This document shows, piece by piece, positions 15,892-24,389 of a stretch of 64,000 nucleotides of DNA; position 1 is the first letter of the stretch, and every line of letters begins with the position of its first letter. Where the stretch lies: positions 4,704,501-4,768,500 of the forward strand of contig NC_013037.1 of assembly GCF_000023125.1 (NCBI RefSeq), written 5' to 3'. Made by a program: the position numbers and the translations under genes. This DNA comes from Dyadobacter fermentans DSM 18053. Lineage in GTDB: Bacteria > Bacteroidota > Bacteroidia > Cytophagales > Spirosomataceae. Under the pieces are notes generated by a model, which was given only the letters and a program-made list of their open reading frames with translations, ran no database searches and was not told the DNA's origin.

Positions 15892-16755
15892 TTAGAAGGC
15901 TTTCAGACTTAAATCCAGACTTCGCGCCTGATGCGTGAGCGCACCGCTGGAAATTCCATCCACACCGGTTTCGGCCACTGCGCGTAATGTTTTTTCGGTA
16001 ATGTTGCCCGAAGCCTCCGTCTCGTACCGCCCGCCGATCCGCTTCACCGCTTCGCGCAGGTCGTCGAGATTGAAATTATCGAGCATAATAATGTCAACCT
16101 GCCCCACGCGCAGCACCTCGTCCACCTCGGCAAGGTTCCGCGTTTCGACTTCGATTTTGAGCTTCCGGCCGGTTTCTTTCAGGTACTTGTTGGCCCCGGT
16201 AATGGCCGCTTCGATGCCGCCGGCGTAATCCACGTGGTTGTCCTTCAACATGATCATGTCGTAGAGGCCCATCCGGTGGTTCACCGCGCCGCCGATTTTC
16301 ACGGCCAGTTTTTCAAACAGCCTGAAATTCGGGGTCGTTTTGCGTGTATCGAGCAGTTTTACAGGCAAATCCTTGATCAGGTCCGACATTTGCCGTGCAT
16401 AAGTGGCGATACCGCTCATGCGCTGCATAATGTTCAGCACCAGCCGTTCGGCTTTCAGGATCAGCCGCGCACTTCCTTCTACCGTAAAAACAATGTCTCC
16501 TGTTGATACGACGGCGCCGTCAAAAAGTAACACATCAATTTTCGGAAGGGGATGATTATAATATTTTGCGGTCTCATCGAAGATGATCTGCGCCACTTCC
16601 ACACCCGCGAGCACACCGCCCTGCTTCACCAGGAGCTTGGCGCGCTTGGTAGCGTTTTCGGGCACGCTTGCGAGCGATGAATGGTCTCCGTCACCGATAT
16701 CTTCCAGCAATGCGAGCCTGAGAAGATTCCGGAGTTCGTGGGGGTCAGTTTCCAT
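15892..16755 (-). CDS. nadC: Nicotinate-nucleotide diphosphorylase (carboxylating)
   Basis: A 287-residue enzyme that joins quinolinate and PRPP to give nicotinate mononucleotide, releasing CO2 and pyrophosphate, in de novo NAD synthesis. Diagnostic stretches are EDIGDGDHSS (18-27), LDTRKTTPNFR (135-145) with the quinolinate-binding Arg and Lys, NHRMGLYDMIMLKDNH (159-174), and IMLDNF in the barrel. Length is normal. nadA and nadB are not in the window. The gene lies between the HhH barrel gene and the Wzi-like gene, all on the minus strand with short gaps (36 and 17 bases), so one transcript is plausible without a shared function. nadK is found about 13 kb away. Confidence 0.95.
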   Translation of the reverse strand: METDPHELRNLLRLALLEDIGDGDHSSLASVPENATKRAKLLVKQGGVLAGVEVAQIIFDETAKYYNHPLPKIDVLLFDGAVVSTGDIVFTVEGSARLILKAERLVLNIMQRMSGIATYARQMSDLIKDLPVKLLDTRKTTPNFRLFEKLAVKIGGAVNHRMGLYDMIMLKDNHVDYAGGIEAAITGANKYLKETGRKLKIEVETRNLAEVDEVLRVGQVDIIMLDNFNLDDLREAVKRIGGRYETEASGNITEKTLRAVAETGVDGISSGALTHQARSLDLSLKAF

Positions 16756-16772
16756 TTTAGTAGAAATTAAAA

Positions 16773-18551
16773 TCAGTAGGTTTGCTGCCGGTACGCCATA
16801 TTGTAGCGGATGGCAATCGAAAAAATGTTGGAGTTGGTGGCCACCTTCGCGTCCTGTGACGTCACTTTCCGAATCAGGTAGCGGCCGTCCAGGAACAAAT
16901 TGTGGGCCAGTGAATACGACAATCGCAAATCGGTAAACAAGGTCGTCGCTTTAATGCCCTGGCCGATCTTCTGGTTCAGCTCACTTTCTCCTTCACGGTC
17001 CACATGCCGGGTTTCGTAGCTCTTCAAAATGTCGCCTCCGTAGTTCATCAAAGGCTTGTCCGACGGATCTTTACCCTGCATGGCCGACATGACGGTGCCG
17101 TAAATCGACAGCCTCGGCGTGGCTTTGTAGCGGATAATCCCTAAATATTCCCGGAAGTTGGCCCCGAGCGGATGTGCAAGCGCCTGCCCGTAATGCATGT
17201 AATTGCGCCCGCCGTCCTTGTGCGAGTACGTGTAGGGGCGCACGACGTTGTATTCGGCCTGCAAGTCGAGGTTGGGTACGCCAAATGCGTCCACATATTT
17301 GGCGCCGAGCTGGAAGCTGTATTTGTTGGTCCAGGAGCCGCTGCCGTTGAAAAGGTATTTGGTCAGAAACTCGTCGAGGACGAATTGGCTGTAAATGGAA
17401 GCAGTTTTGCCCACCAGCCAGCGGAAGTCGAAACCAAGCAATGCATTGTCCTGGCTGCCGATGTAGGATTCGACGTAACGGTAGAAGATAATGGGATTGA
17501 GGTAGTTGAGGTCGTAGCCGCCGCCTACCGAGTCGCGGTTAAACACTTCCGCTTCGAATACGCCGACATTGATTTTGTCGGTCAGGTTCACGCTCAAATG
17601 GTGGATCGCAGCGAATTTCTTTTTCCTCAAAAATTCCGAAAATGCATCCTCGCCGCCATCTATCATGCTGGTCCAGAGGTTGGTATAATGAAACCGGCCC
17701 AGCTGTGTATCCACGCGCAGAAACAGGTAAGGACTGCTGTTGTCCGAAAGCACCAGCGAACGGTAACCGCTGCCGAAAGTATTGTAATCGTGCCCGAATT
17801 TGACATTAATGGCTTTCAATGGCCGGAAAGTAATGTAGCCGCGGGCCGAAAGGAAGTCGTTGCCGTGGTTGCGTGTCGCTTTGGCCAGCCCTTCGCCGGG
17901 GAAGCTGTATTTGGGGGCGAATGCATTGACGTACCTGGGAAAACGTCCCTGGTTGTCCGATACAAAAGTGTAAAAACCCAGCTTTTCGTTGATCATCCCC
18001 CGGATCTCCACGCCCCGGCCGGTAAACCACAGCGATTGATGCGACGTGGTGTCGTAGCTGTTGTCTCTTCCGATGAAATTGGTGGTGGTAAAATTGAAAT
18101 GCAGGTCGAAATCTTTGTTGTGGATGCTGTAAAGGTCGGCCGGGTGGTGGAAAAACTTCCGTTTCTGTCCCGGCGGAGGCGATTTAAACCAGCCGAGTCG
18201 GGCAAGCCGGTTGTATTTGGCCGAATCGGTCGAGATCATTCCCTTGGTCCATTCCCAGCTGTCTTCGCGCAGGTAATCGATCGTTTCCCAGTCGCGGTCG
18301 GTCAGGTCCGTGGTACCTTCTTTCAAAATGGAATCGGTGAGCGCCACCACGGCTTTGCGTTCGAATGGCTTGGCATTGTAGTGAAAACCTTCGGAAAATT
18401 TGCCCCTTTTGATTTCCAGACGATCAATGAGATGATAATAGTCGTCATTGAGCGGAACGAATGAACTTTGCGCGTGTACGTATGCTGAGGATACCAGTGT
18501 TAAAAACAGTATTTTAAAATGCCGGATAATTCCCTGATACATAGGCAACAA
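16773..18551 (-). CDS. Outer-membrane barrel protein, Wzi/RemB-like
   Basis: A 592-residue protein with an N-terminal signal peptide ending AYVHAQ. The body alternates short aromatic strands, with NVKFGHDYNTFGSGYRSL, LLGFDFRWLVGK and the C-terminal ANFREYLGIIRYKATPRLSIYG. I associate this layout with capsule-assembly Wzi-type barrels and the Flavobacterium gliding-motility protein RemB. It probably sits in the outer membrane and handles or anchors surface polysaccharide, or takes part in surface adhesion. Which of these applies cannot be told from the sequence. No other gliding (gld/spr) genes are in the window. It is divergent from upp, with a 9-bp inverted repeat in the shared upstream region. 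Confidence 0.65.
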   Translation of the reverse strand: MLPMYQGIIRHFKILFLTLVSSAYVHAQSSFVPLNDDYYHLIDRLEIKRGKFSEGFHYNAKPFERKAVVALTDSILKEGTTDLTDRDWETIDYLREDSWEWTKGMISTDSAKYNRLARLGWFKSPPPGQKRKFFHHPADLYSIHNKDFDLHFNFTTTNFIGRDNSYDTTSHQSLWFTGRGVEIRGMINEKLGFYTFVSDNQGRFPRYVNAFAPKYSFPGEGLAKATRNHGNDFLSARGYITFRPLKAINVKFGHDYNTFGSGYRSLVLSDNSSPYLFLRVDTQLGRFHYTNLWTSMIDGGEDAFSEFLRKKKFAAIHHLSVNLTDKINVGVFEAEVFNRDSVGGGYDLNYLNPIIFYRYVESYIGSQDNALLGFDFRWLVGKTASIYSQFVLDEFLTKYLFNGSGSWTNKYSFQLGAKYVDAFGVPNLDLQAEYNVVRPYTYSHKDGGRNYMHYGQALAHPLGANFREYLGIIRYKATPRLSIYGTVMSAMQGKDPSDKPLMNYGGDILKSYETRHVDREGESELNQKIGQGIKATTLFTDLRLSYSLAHNLFLDGRYLIRKVTSQDAKVATNSNIFSIAIRYNMAYRQQTY

Positions 18552-18583
18552 AAATCTTCTGACACGGCAATATGAGCTCTTGC

Positions 18584-18617
18584 ACGTAATTTTTAGAAAT
18601 GGTCTTCCAAATTACGT
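18584..18617. repeat. Inverted repeat between Wzi/RemB-like gene and upp
   Basis: ACGTAATTT (18584-18592) and AAATTACGT (18609-18617) are perfect 9-bp inverted copies with a 16-base spacer, in the 117-base region between divergent start codons. The half-site spacing (about 25 bases centre to centre) would suit a dimeric regulator contacting two turns of DNA, or a hairpin in one of the leaders. Confidence 0.5.
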
Positions 18618-18668
18618 CAATGAATTTGTATTATCTTGCATGGAGTAGTCTAAAAAACTGTCGCTCCC

Positions 18669-19313
18669 ATGTTTTTACTTTCCCAGAAACCTTCCATAGC
18701 GGATCATTACCTGGCCGAATTACGTGATGTGAATTGTCAGACAGACCGGATGCGGTTTCGGCGGAATATGGAAAGGGTGGGTGAGCTGCTGGCTTACGAA
18801 TTGTCCAAAACGCTCACCTTCAAAACGGAGAAAGTAGAAACGCCGCTCGGTACGGCACCGTGCCGCTCGATGCTGCAACCCATTGTGCTCGCTACGATCC
18901 TGCGCGCCGGGTTACCATTTCACCAGGGTTTCCTGAACATTTTTGACAAAGCCGATAATGCATTCATCGGTGCCTACCGCGGGCACCACATCAATGCCGA
19001 GGAGGAATTTACGGTGGAAATGGACTACATTACCAGCCCCGATCTTACCGGAAAAATCCTGGTCATGATCGACCCGATGCTCGCGACCGGCCGGTCGATG
19101 GAAAAGGTTTACCATGCATTGCTGCGCTTCGGCATTCCTTCGCAAACACATATAGCCTCCGTTATCGCCAGTCCGGAGGGCGTGCAATACCTGCAAAGCC
19201 GCATTCCGCAATGCCGCCTCTGGCTCGGGGCGGTGGACCAGAAGCTGAACGAACAATACTACATTGTACCAGGCCTTGGCGACGCCGGCGACCTGGCTTT
19301 CGGCGAGAAATAG
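18669..19313 (+). CDS. upp: Uracil phosphoribosyltransferase
   Basis: A 214-residue salvage enzyme that makes UMP from uracil and PRPP. The PRPP-binding signature appears as VMIDPMLATGRS (132-143). The family pattern ILRAGLPFHQGFLN (77-90) and the late uracil-binding segment (YYIVPGLGDAGDLAFG) complete the fold. Length is as expected. It is divergent from the Wzi/RemB-like gene and convergent with the TonB receptor gene, with only 11 bases between the two stops, so it is a single-gene unit. No pyrimidine genes are nearby. Confidence 0.94.
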   Translation: MFLLSQKPSIADHYLAELRDVNCQTDRMRFRRNMERVGELLAYELSKTLTFKTEKVETPLGTAPCRSMLQPIVLATILRAGLPFHQGFLNIFDKADNAFIGAYRGHHINAEEEFTVEMDYITSPDLTGKILVMIDPMLATGRSMEKVYHALLRFGIPSQTHIASVIASPEGVQYLQSRIPQCRLWLGAVDQKLNEQYYIVPGLGDAGDLAFGEK

Positions 19314-19324
19314 CTTCGCGCTTT

Positions 19325-22300
19325 TCAGTTCAGCAATTCATCGAACATAATAGACACGTAATAGGTGCTGCCCACATTCGGGCTGGCATACGACTGGAAG
19401 TACGATTTCCCGAACAGGTTTGTCCCGCCCAGCTTGACGATTGATTTGATTGCCTGAATTTTCCGGCTCACCTGCGCATCCAGATTACTGATCGCCGGCA
19501 CCCGCGTGTTCGAAAATATCGGAACATCCGTGGTGGTAGGCACCACAAAGCTCGATTCCCACAAAAAGGCCTGCTGATAGCGATAAACCACGTTGAAGCC
19601 CCAGTTATTGGCACTCGTAATGCGCCGGCCGAGGCTTACATTGTACCGGTATTTGGGTGTGTTAAACTGTGAATACTGCACTTCGGGCGACGGCGTGAAG
19701 TCTTTCAGCTCATTGTTCGCCACATTGCCGCCGATGTTGAATCCTTTGGGTAATACGTAGTTTAATCCGACAGCGAAACCGCGCGTGGTGATGGTTTCGG
19801 TCGTGTTCACCGTCCGCGCAAATCCCTGATAACTACCCACTCCAATACCCGATTCGAGCGGCAAACCCGGTGCTGCCGCAGCGGTAGGGACCACGATCAC
19901 CGTTCCGCCGATCAGGTTTTTGTATTTACTGATGTAATAGTAGGCGTCGATAAACAGCCCTTTCGCAATAATGCCCTTGTAACCGATCTCGTAGGTGGCT
20001 ATGCGCTCGGGTTTGAGTTTAACAGGTTGGTATTTAGGCAATTCTCCCAACGCATAGGCTTTGGCCAGGTCCGGCACGAGGGCGGGCACTTCCTTCGCCA
20101 GAATGCCGGGGAGCTGCGCAGCCAGCACGCCAGGAAGCGCCTGGTTCACGCCTGCTGCGATGGCGGCTTGTATCGCCGCTGGGTCATTCGGGATGGTGCC
20201 TGCGGCTACGCCCTGGGTTACCTGGGCAGTTACCGCGGTGGTCACCTGTTGGGTAATGGCCGTGGTTGCCTGCTGGGTCACCACCACCGTCGCATATTGC
20301 TGGGCGCTCTGCACGACCGATGGGTTGCTGTTTACGACGGCCATTACCGCCGCTTCGGAGAGGTTTTGACGGAGGATGCCGCTGGAAAGGTTGTAGCGGG
20401 AATCAAACTCGGGCAGGCCGCCAACGAGCGTTCCCGAAGGCGTTCGGAGGTCGATGTACTGGTTCTGCGTGGTTGGGATGCGGAAACCGGTTTGGTAGGA
20501 AAGGCGGATATTATGCTCTCCGAATGTGGTAACCGCCGACACCCGGGGCGTAAACTGTCCGTCGAAATTCTCGTTTTTATCGTAGCGGATCGAGCCGGTC
20601 AATTTCAAATGATCGGAGAGCAGGTTTTTGCCTGCCTGCACAAATGCGCCCCATTCCTGGATCGGGATGGTCCCATCGCGGCCTTCCTTAGTATCGGCAA
20701 ACAAAGTGCCGGCAGAGCGGAGCGTGTAAAGACGATAGTTGGCGCCCGCGATCAGTTCTAGGAAGCGGACCTGATTTTTGAAATTATAAAAACCTTCGGC
20801 GTGGTACATGTTCGTTTTATCGGCAAAACCGCCTCCGCCATTCACAATCGGCATGTTCCGGTATTTGTCGAGCAGCTGGGTGAATGCTGCGCTGCCCGGT
20901 TGAGGCATACCCTGATCGGCAGTTTGCCGGGCGAGCACGTGTGCGTCCGCCTCCGCGGCACCCGCGCCGCGCGCCTGCACGAATGCACCCACATATTGCC
21001 CGAACCACGTGTTATTCGGCTTGATCTCACCGAGCATGGACACCGCGGCGAGGCCCGAAAGGTACGATTTCCCCGAGCGCTCCTGGGTCGTGTAGGCCCT
21101 CACCGTGAAATTGTCGCCCCGGAGTTCTAGTTTGGCCTGCGTGAGGTTGAAATCGCGCAGGGAATAGCGGCCGGTGCCGGTGTAAACGGTTGTTCCGTAA
21201 CCATAATTAACCTGCGCGATGGCTTCCACCTTCTCGTTGAAGCGGTAATGCAGGGCTGCATTGGCCTTGAAACTTTTGGTATCGTAGTCCACAAGATCTT
21301 TCTCGCGGAAACCCGTCCGGCTCACGAATGTGTTTGGCACCAGATTTACAGCCGCCTGTGGGATCTGGCCTGCCGCTGCGAGTGTTTTGGCTACTGCGTT
21401 GATATTCGTCTGGATTTCATCTCCGTAAACGTTCGTTCCGTCATAGTCCAGGTCGGTGCCTTTTCCACGGTCCGGGTCTGCATTGCCGCCTACATTGAGG
21501 TTGGCATAATTGGTGGCTTCCCAATCCTTGGCCTGGATGTACGAGAGGTTTACCTTGAATGCGAACTTGTTATTGAATGCCTTCGCATAACGGATTGTTG
21601 CCTCGCCAAATGGCGTGGTCGCTTTCGAGCGGTTCTTTTCGTGCATGATCCCGCCTTTCAGGTTGGCGCTCAGTCCCTGGTACAGGAACGGGCTTTTGCT
21701 GTTCATCAGCACGAGGCCATTTACCGCATTCGGGCCATATAATGCCGATGCAGCGCCGGGGAGCACTTCCACGCTCTCGACGTCGAGCTCAGAAATGCCT
21801 ATGATGTTATCGAGCGGGAAATTCAGCCCGGGTGCCTGGTTGTCCATGCCGTCGATCATTTGCACGGTACGCGGGTTACCCGTGGCGCCGAAGCCGCGCG
21901 TGTTGATGGATTTGAACAAAACACCCTGCGTCGTCATGTCGATGCCTTTAAGATTAGCCAATGCATCGTAAAAATTAGTGGCAGGGGTGTCGCGGATGCC
22001 GCGGATATCGAGCCTTTCGACCGCCACGGGCGATTTCATCACACTTTCCTCCACGCGGGACGCCGAAATCACGATTTCCTTGCCAAGTACCGGCTGCTCT
22101 ACCATTTTAATTTCGAGGTCGGATATGCTGGCCGTCACCGCAATCTCCTGCGTTTGGAAACCAACTGAACTTACAATAATGGAAAATGGTGGATTTGAAG
22201 TGGTGGTCAATGCAAATTCGCCCTTTGTATCGGTGATCGTGCCGGTCACCTTGCCTTGTATACGAATGCTCACGCCCGCGAGCGGCTCCTGCGTGATGGA

Positions 22301-22408
22301 TTCGGTAATCCTGCCTGTTAAACTAATCTGTGCAAAAGAATGTTGGCAAAACAACAATGTCAGGACCAAAAGGAGCGGGGTCCCAGAGGATGCATAAGTC
22401 GTTTTCAT
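19325..22408 (-). CDS. TonB-dependent receptor with Ala/Thr/Gln-rich insertion
   Basis: A 1027-residue outer-membrane transporter. It has a signal peptide (ending HSFAQ), a carboxypeptidase-regulatory-like domain (about 30-105), a plug domain (about 130-240, with ESVEVLPGAASALYGPNAVN) and a 22-strand type barrel ending in TYYVSIMFDELLN. The substrate is unknown; no SusD partner or siderophore gene is adjacent, so a glycan receptor of the SusCD type is less likely. A segment at about residues 685-795 is rich in Ala, Thr, Val and Gln and looks repetitive (TTAITQQVTTAVTAQVTQG), unlike the rest of the barrel. It probably forms an extended extracellular loop. Upstream there is a GTAAC-AA-GTTAC dyad 22 bases before the start codon. 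Confidence 0.88.
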   Translation of the reverse strand: MKTTYASSGTPLLLVLTLLFCQHSFAQISLTGRITESITQEPLAGVSIRIQGKVTGTITDTKGEFALTTTSNPPFSIIVSSVGFQTQEIAVTASISDLEIKMVEQPVLGKEIVISASRVEESVMKSPVAVERLDIRGIRDTPATNFYDALANLKGIDMTTQGVLFKSINTRGFGATGNPRTVQMIDGMDNQAPGLNFPLDNIIGISELDVESVEVLPGAASALYGPNAVNGLVLMNSKSPFLYQGLSANLKGGIMHEKNRSKATTPFGEATIRYAKAFNNKFAFKVNLSYIQAKDWEATNYANLNVGGNADPDRGKGTDLDYDGTNVYGDEIQTNINAVAKTLAAAGQIPQAAVNLVPNTFVSRTGFREKDLVDYDTKSFKANAALHYRFNEKVEAIAQVNYGYGTTVYTGTGRYSLRDFNLTQAKLELRGDNFTVRAYTTQERSGKSYLSGLAAVSMLGEIKPNNTWFGQYVGAFVQARGAGAAEADAHVLARQTADQGMPQPGSAAFTQLLDKYRNMPIVNGGGGFADKTNMYHAEGFYNFKNQVRFLELIAGANYRLYTLRSAGTLFADTKEGRDGTIPIQEWGAFVQAGKNLLSDHLKLTGSIRYDKNENFDGQFTPRVSAVTTFGEHNIRLSYQTGFRIPTTQNQYIDLRTPSGTLVGGLPEFDSRYNLSSGILRQNLSEAAVMAVVNSNPSVVQSAQQYATVVVTQQATTAITQQVTTAVTAQVTQGVAAGTIPNDPAAIQAAIAAGVNQALPGVLAAQLPGILAKEVPALVPDLAKAYALGELPKYQPVKLKPERIATYEIGYKGIIAKGLFIDAYYYISKYKNLIGGTVIVVPTAAAAPGLPLESGIGVGSYQGFARTVNTTETITTRGFAVGLNYVLPKGFNIGGNVANNELKDFTPSPEVQYSQFNTPKYRYNVSLGRRITSANNWGFNVVYRYQQAFLWESSFVVPTTTDVPIFSNTRVPAISNLDAQVSRKIQAIKSIVKLGGTNLFGKSYFQSYASPNVGSTYYVSIMFDELLN

Positions 22409-22430
22409 GGTTCTTAATGGGCTGATGTCT

Positions 22431-22442
22431 GTAACAAGTTAC
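22431..22442. repeat. 12-bp dyad upstream of the TonB receptor gene
   Basis: GTAAC AA GTTAC (22431-22442) is a compact perfect inverted repeat in the leader of the minus-strand receptor gene. It could be an operator or a small RNA hairpin. The 290-base gap around it (22409-22698) otherwise holds only a possible -7 element for manC. Confidence 0.35.
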
Positions 22443-22642
22443 TAAGAATTTCATCTTGTTGTCATTATGTCCTATTTTTTCTTTGGGTATTTATAAAACT
22501 GATTTTCAGGTCCTGTGAGATGTATACAATGGCTGGCATATAAACGAATTTGCTGGCCGCGCGGATGATCGCTCAGAGTGCCACGAACTAATTTTCGGCC
22601 ACTTTTCGGGGCAGTCTGCTAAGCATACTGACTCTTTATCAT

Positions 22643-22650
22643 TAGTTTTG
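22643..22650 (+). promoter_or_regulatory. -7-like element upstream of manC
   Basis: TAGTTTTG matches TAnnTTTG and lies 48 bases before the manC ATG at 22699. The -33 position does not show TTTG, so this is half a promoter at best. Confidence 0.38.
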
Positions 22651-22698
22651 AGGGATTTTATTTAACGTTATCAAAAAAACTTACCTTACACAACACAG

Positions 22699-23766
22699 AT
22701 GCAGGATACTTATGTGATTATCATGGCAGGCGGTGTAGGCACCCGCTTCTGGCCTTTCAGCCGGACGGACTTCCCGAAACAGTTCCATGATGTGCTCGGC
22801 ACCGGCCGGTCACTTTTGCAGCAGACTGTCGACAGGTTCGAAGGCGTTTGCCCGATTGAAAATATTTATATCGTAACCAGCCAAGAATACAAGGAGCTGA
22901 TTAAACAGCAGATTCCCGAGCTGACCGACGACCAGATACTCCTCGAACCGCACCGCCGGAACACCGCGCCCTGCATTGCTTATGCATGCTACAAAATCGC
23001 CGCGCGTAACCCGAACGCCAACGTGGTGGTGGCCCCCGCGGACCATATTATTTTGAAGGAGGAAGTCTTCCGCGATACCATCAGGGTCGCATTGGGCGCA
23101 ACCCGCAACGAGGATATCCTCGTGACGCTCGGCATCCAGCCGACCCGTCCCGACACCGGTTACGGCTACATCCAGTACATTCCCGACAAGCTGACGGTCA
23201 AAAAGGTGAAGTCATTCACCGAAAAGCCGCACCTCGAACTTGCCTTGCAATTCCTTGACAGCGGTGATTTCGTGTGGAACGCCGGGATTTTCGTGTGGAA
23301 TATCAATGCATTCAAGAAAGCACTGACGTCCTTCCAGCCCGACATCGCCGAGATTTTCCAGGGCGGAAACGAGCACTATTACCTCGATTCGGAAGATGCA
23401 TTCGTTCAGCGGGCTTACCAGCATTGCGGCAGCATTTCGATCGACAATGGTATCATGGAAAAGGCTGAAAACGTGCACGTTGTGCTGGCGAGCTTCGGAT
23501 GGTCGGACCTCGGCACGTGGAAATCCATGTACGAAGTATCGGAAAAAGACGCCAACCTGAATGTAACGGACGGCAACCTGATCCTGCACAACACCACGAA
23601 CTCGATCATCAAAACGCCCAAAGACAAGCTGGTGGTGGTCAATGGCCTCGACGGTTTCATCGTAGCCGAGTTCGACGGCGTGCTCCTGATCTGCAAAAAA
23701 GACGACGAACAAAAAGTGAAGGAGTTCGTGGCGGAAGCCAAGGAACTCGACCCTAAATATGTTTGA
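22699..23766 (+). CDS. manC: Mannose-1-phosphate guanylyltransferase
   Basis: A 355-residue nucleotidyltransferase making GDP-mannose from GTP and mannose 1-phosphate. The N-terminal signature MAGGVGTRFWPFSR, the FPKQF metal/sugar motif, PADHII, and FTEKP followed by WNAGIFVW identify the GDP-mannose pyrophosphorylase type. The phosphomannose isomerase domain of bifunctional ManC/AlgA is absent, which is normal for this shorter form. GDP-mannose feeds surface polysaccharide and fucose pathways. It is a single gene with a good terminator right after the stop. Confidence 0.92.
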   Translation: MQDTYVIIMAGGVGTRFWPFSRTDFPKQFHDVLGTGRSLLQQTVDRFEGVCPIENIYIVTSQEYKELIKQQIPELTDDQILLEPHRRNTAPCIAYACYKIAARNPNANVVVAPADHIILKEEVFRDTIRVALGATRNEDILVTLGIQPTRPDTGYGYIQYIPDKLTVKKVKSFTEKPHLELALQFLDSGDFVWNAGIFVWNINAFKKALTSFQPDIAEIFQGGNEHYYLDSEDAFVQRAYQHCGSISIDNGIMEKAENVHVVLASFGWSDLGTWKSMYEVSEKDANLNVTDGNLILHNTTNSIIKTPKDKLVVVNGLDGFIVAEFDGVLLICKKDDEQKVKEFVAEAKELDPKYV

Positions 23767-23796
23767 TACGGTGGATGGTTAATCCCAGCCGTTCGG

Positions 23797-23823
23797 AAAG
23801 CCAGGTCGTTTCGTCCTGGCTTT
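23797..23823 (+). terminator. Intrinsic terminator after manC
   Basis: AAAGCCAGG (23797-23805) pairs with CCTGGCTTT (23815-23823) around a nine-base loop and runs into a T-rich stretch, about 30 bases after the manC stop codon. Confidence 0.8.
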
Positions 23824-23875
23824 TGTGTTTTTAATTTGTAAATTCACAGTAAGGTACAGGTCAATCGAACAGCTC

Positions 23876-24154
23876 ATGTCTAGTCGCGAAGAAATAACAG
23901 CAGAGTTAATGCAGCTTGTGAACGAGGTCAGTGACGATCGCTTGCATGACCTGCTACTTACCATCCGCGCATTTGCCGAGCAGGAGGCATATGCAGGGGT
24001 TGATACGCATTCTCCTGAATTTTTAGAAAAACTCAACGAATCTCTACGCTCTGCCGAAACAGGTCCTCTTTTCTCTAATGAAGAGGTATTTAATGAAATC
24101 AGGCGTGGTTTACGAGATAAAATGGAGTCCGCTCGCAAAGAAAGATTACACTGA
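23876..24154 (+). CDS. Antitoxin of a ParE/RelE-type toxin-antitoxin pair
   Basis: A 92-residue acidic and helical protein (MSSREEITAELMQLVNEVSDDRL...). It shows no recognisable DNA-binding motif to me, but its size, its charge and the 59-base overlap with a downstream ParE-like gene are what is expected of a type II antitoxin. The C-terminal half (SNEEVFNEIRRGLRDKMESARKERL) is probably the toxin-binding segment, an inference. The start is set at the ATG at 23876; an upstream in-frame TTG at 23825 overlaps the manC terminator region and is unlikely. Such pairs usually repress their own promoter. Confidence 0.7.
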   Translation: MSSREEITAELMQLVNEVSDDRLHDLLLTIRAFAEQEAYAGVDTHSPEFLEKLNESLRSAETGPLFSNEEVFNEIRRGLRDKMESARKERLH

Positions 24155-24386
24155 CATAATAAGTTATCTTTATGATGTCGGCGGTGATCGAAGTGCCGAA
24201 AAGTTTACGGATAGTCTTCAAGCCAGCTTGGAAAGGTTGGAGCGTTACCCCTACATCGGCACGGCAGACGAAATTATCCCTTCGATGCGGAAACTGCTAC
24301 TTTACAAGCGGTACCGCTTGGCCTACACGGTGTTTGAAAATACTGTCCTGGTTATGAATATCACGCATTCCTCGCAGCGTCGCTAG
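24096..24386 (+). CDS. ParE/RelE-superfamily toxin
   Basis: A 96-residue protein: YEIKWSPLAKKDYTDIISYL at the start, SLERLERYPYIGTA in the middle, and LLLYKRYRLAYTVFENTVLVMNITHSSQRR at the end. This is the classic ParE layout of a helical hairpin followed by a small sheet, with a basic final strand. ParE poisons gyrase and RelE relatives cleave mRNA on the ribosome; the two cannot be separated by eye. The start could also be the ATG at 24078. The gene overlaps the antitoxin and ends three bases before the convergent recF stop. The module may simply stabilise this region or act in stress. Confidence 0.8.
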   Translation, partial: KSGVVYEIKWSPLAKKDYTDIISYLYDVGGDRSAEKFTDSLQASLERLERYPYIGTADEIIPSMRKLLLYKRYRLAYTVFENTVLVMNITHSSQRR

Positions 24387-24389
24387 CAG

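Noticed and set aside
17172..18464. 430-codon plus-strand frame opposite the Wzi/RemB-like gene
   Set aside because: Antisense shadow; the minus-strand frame has a signal peptide and barrel features.
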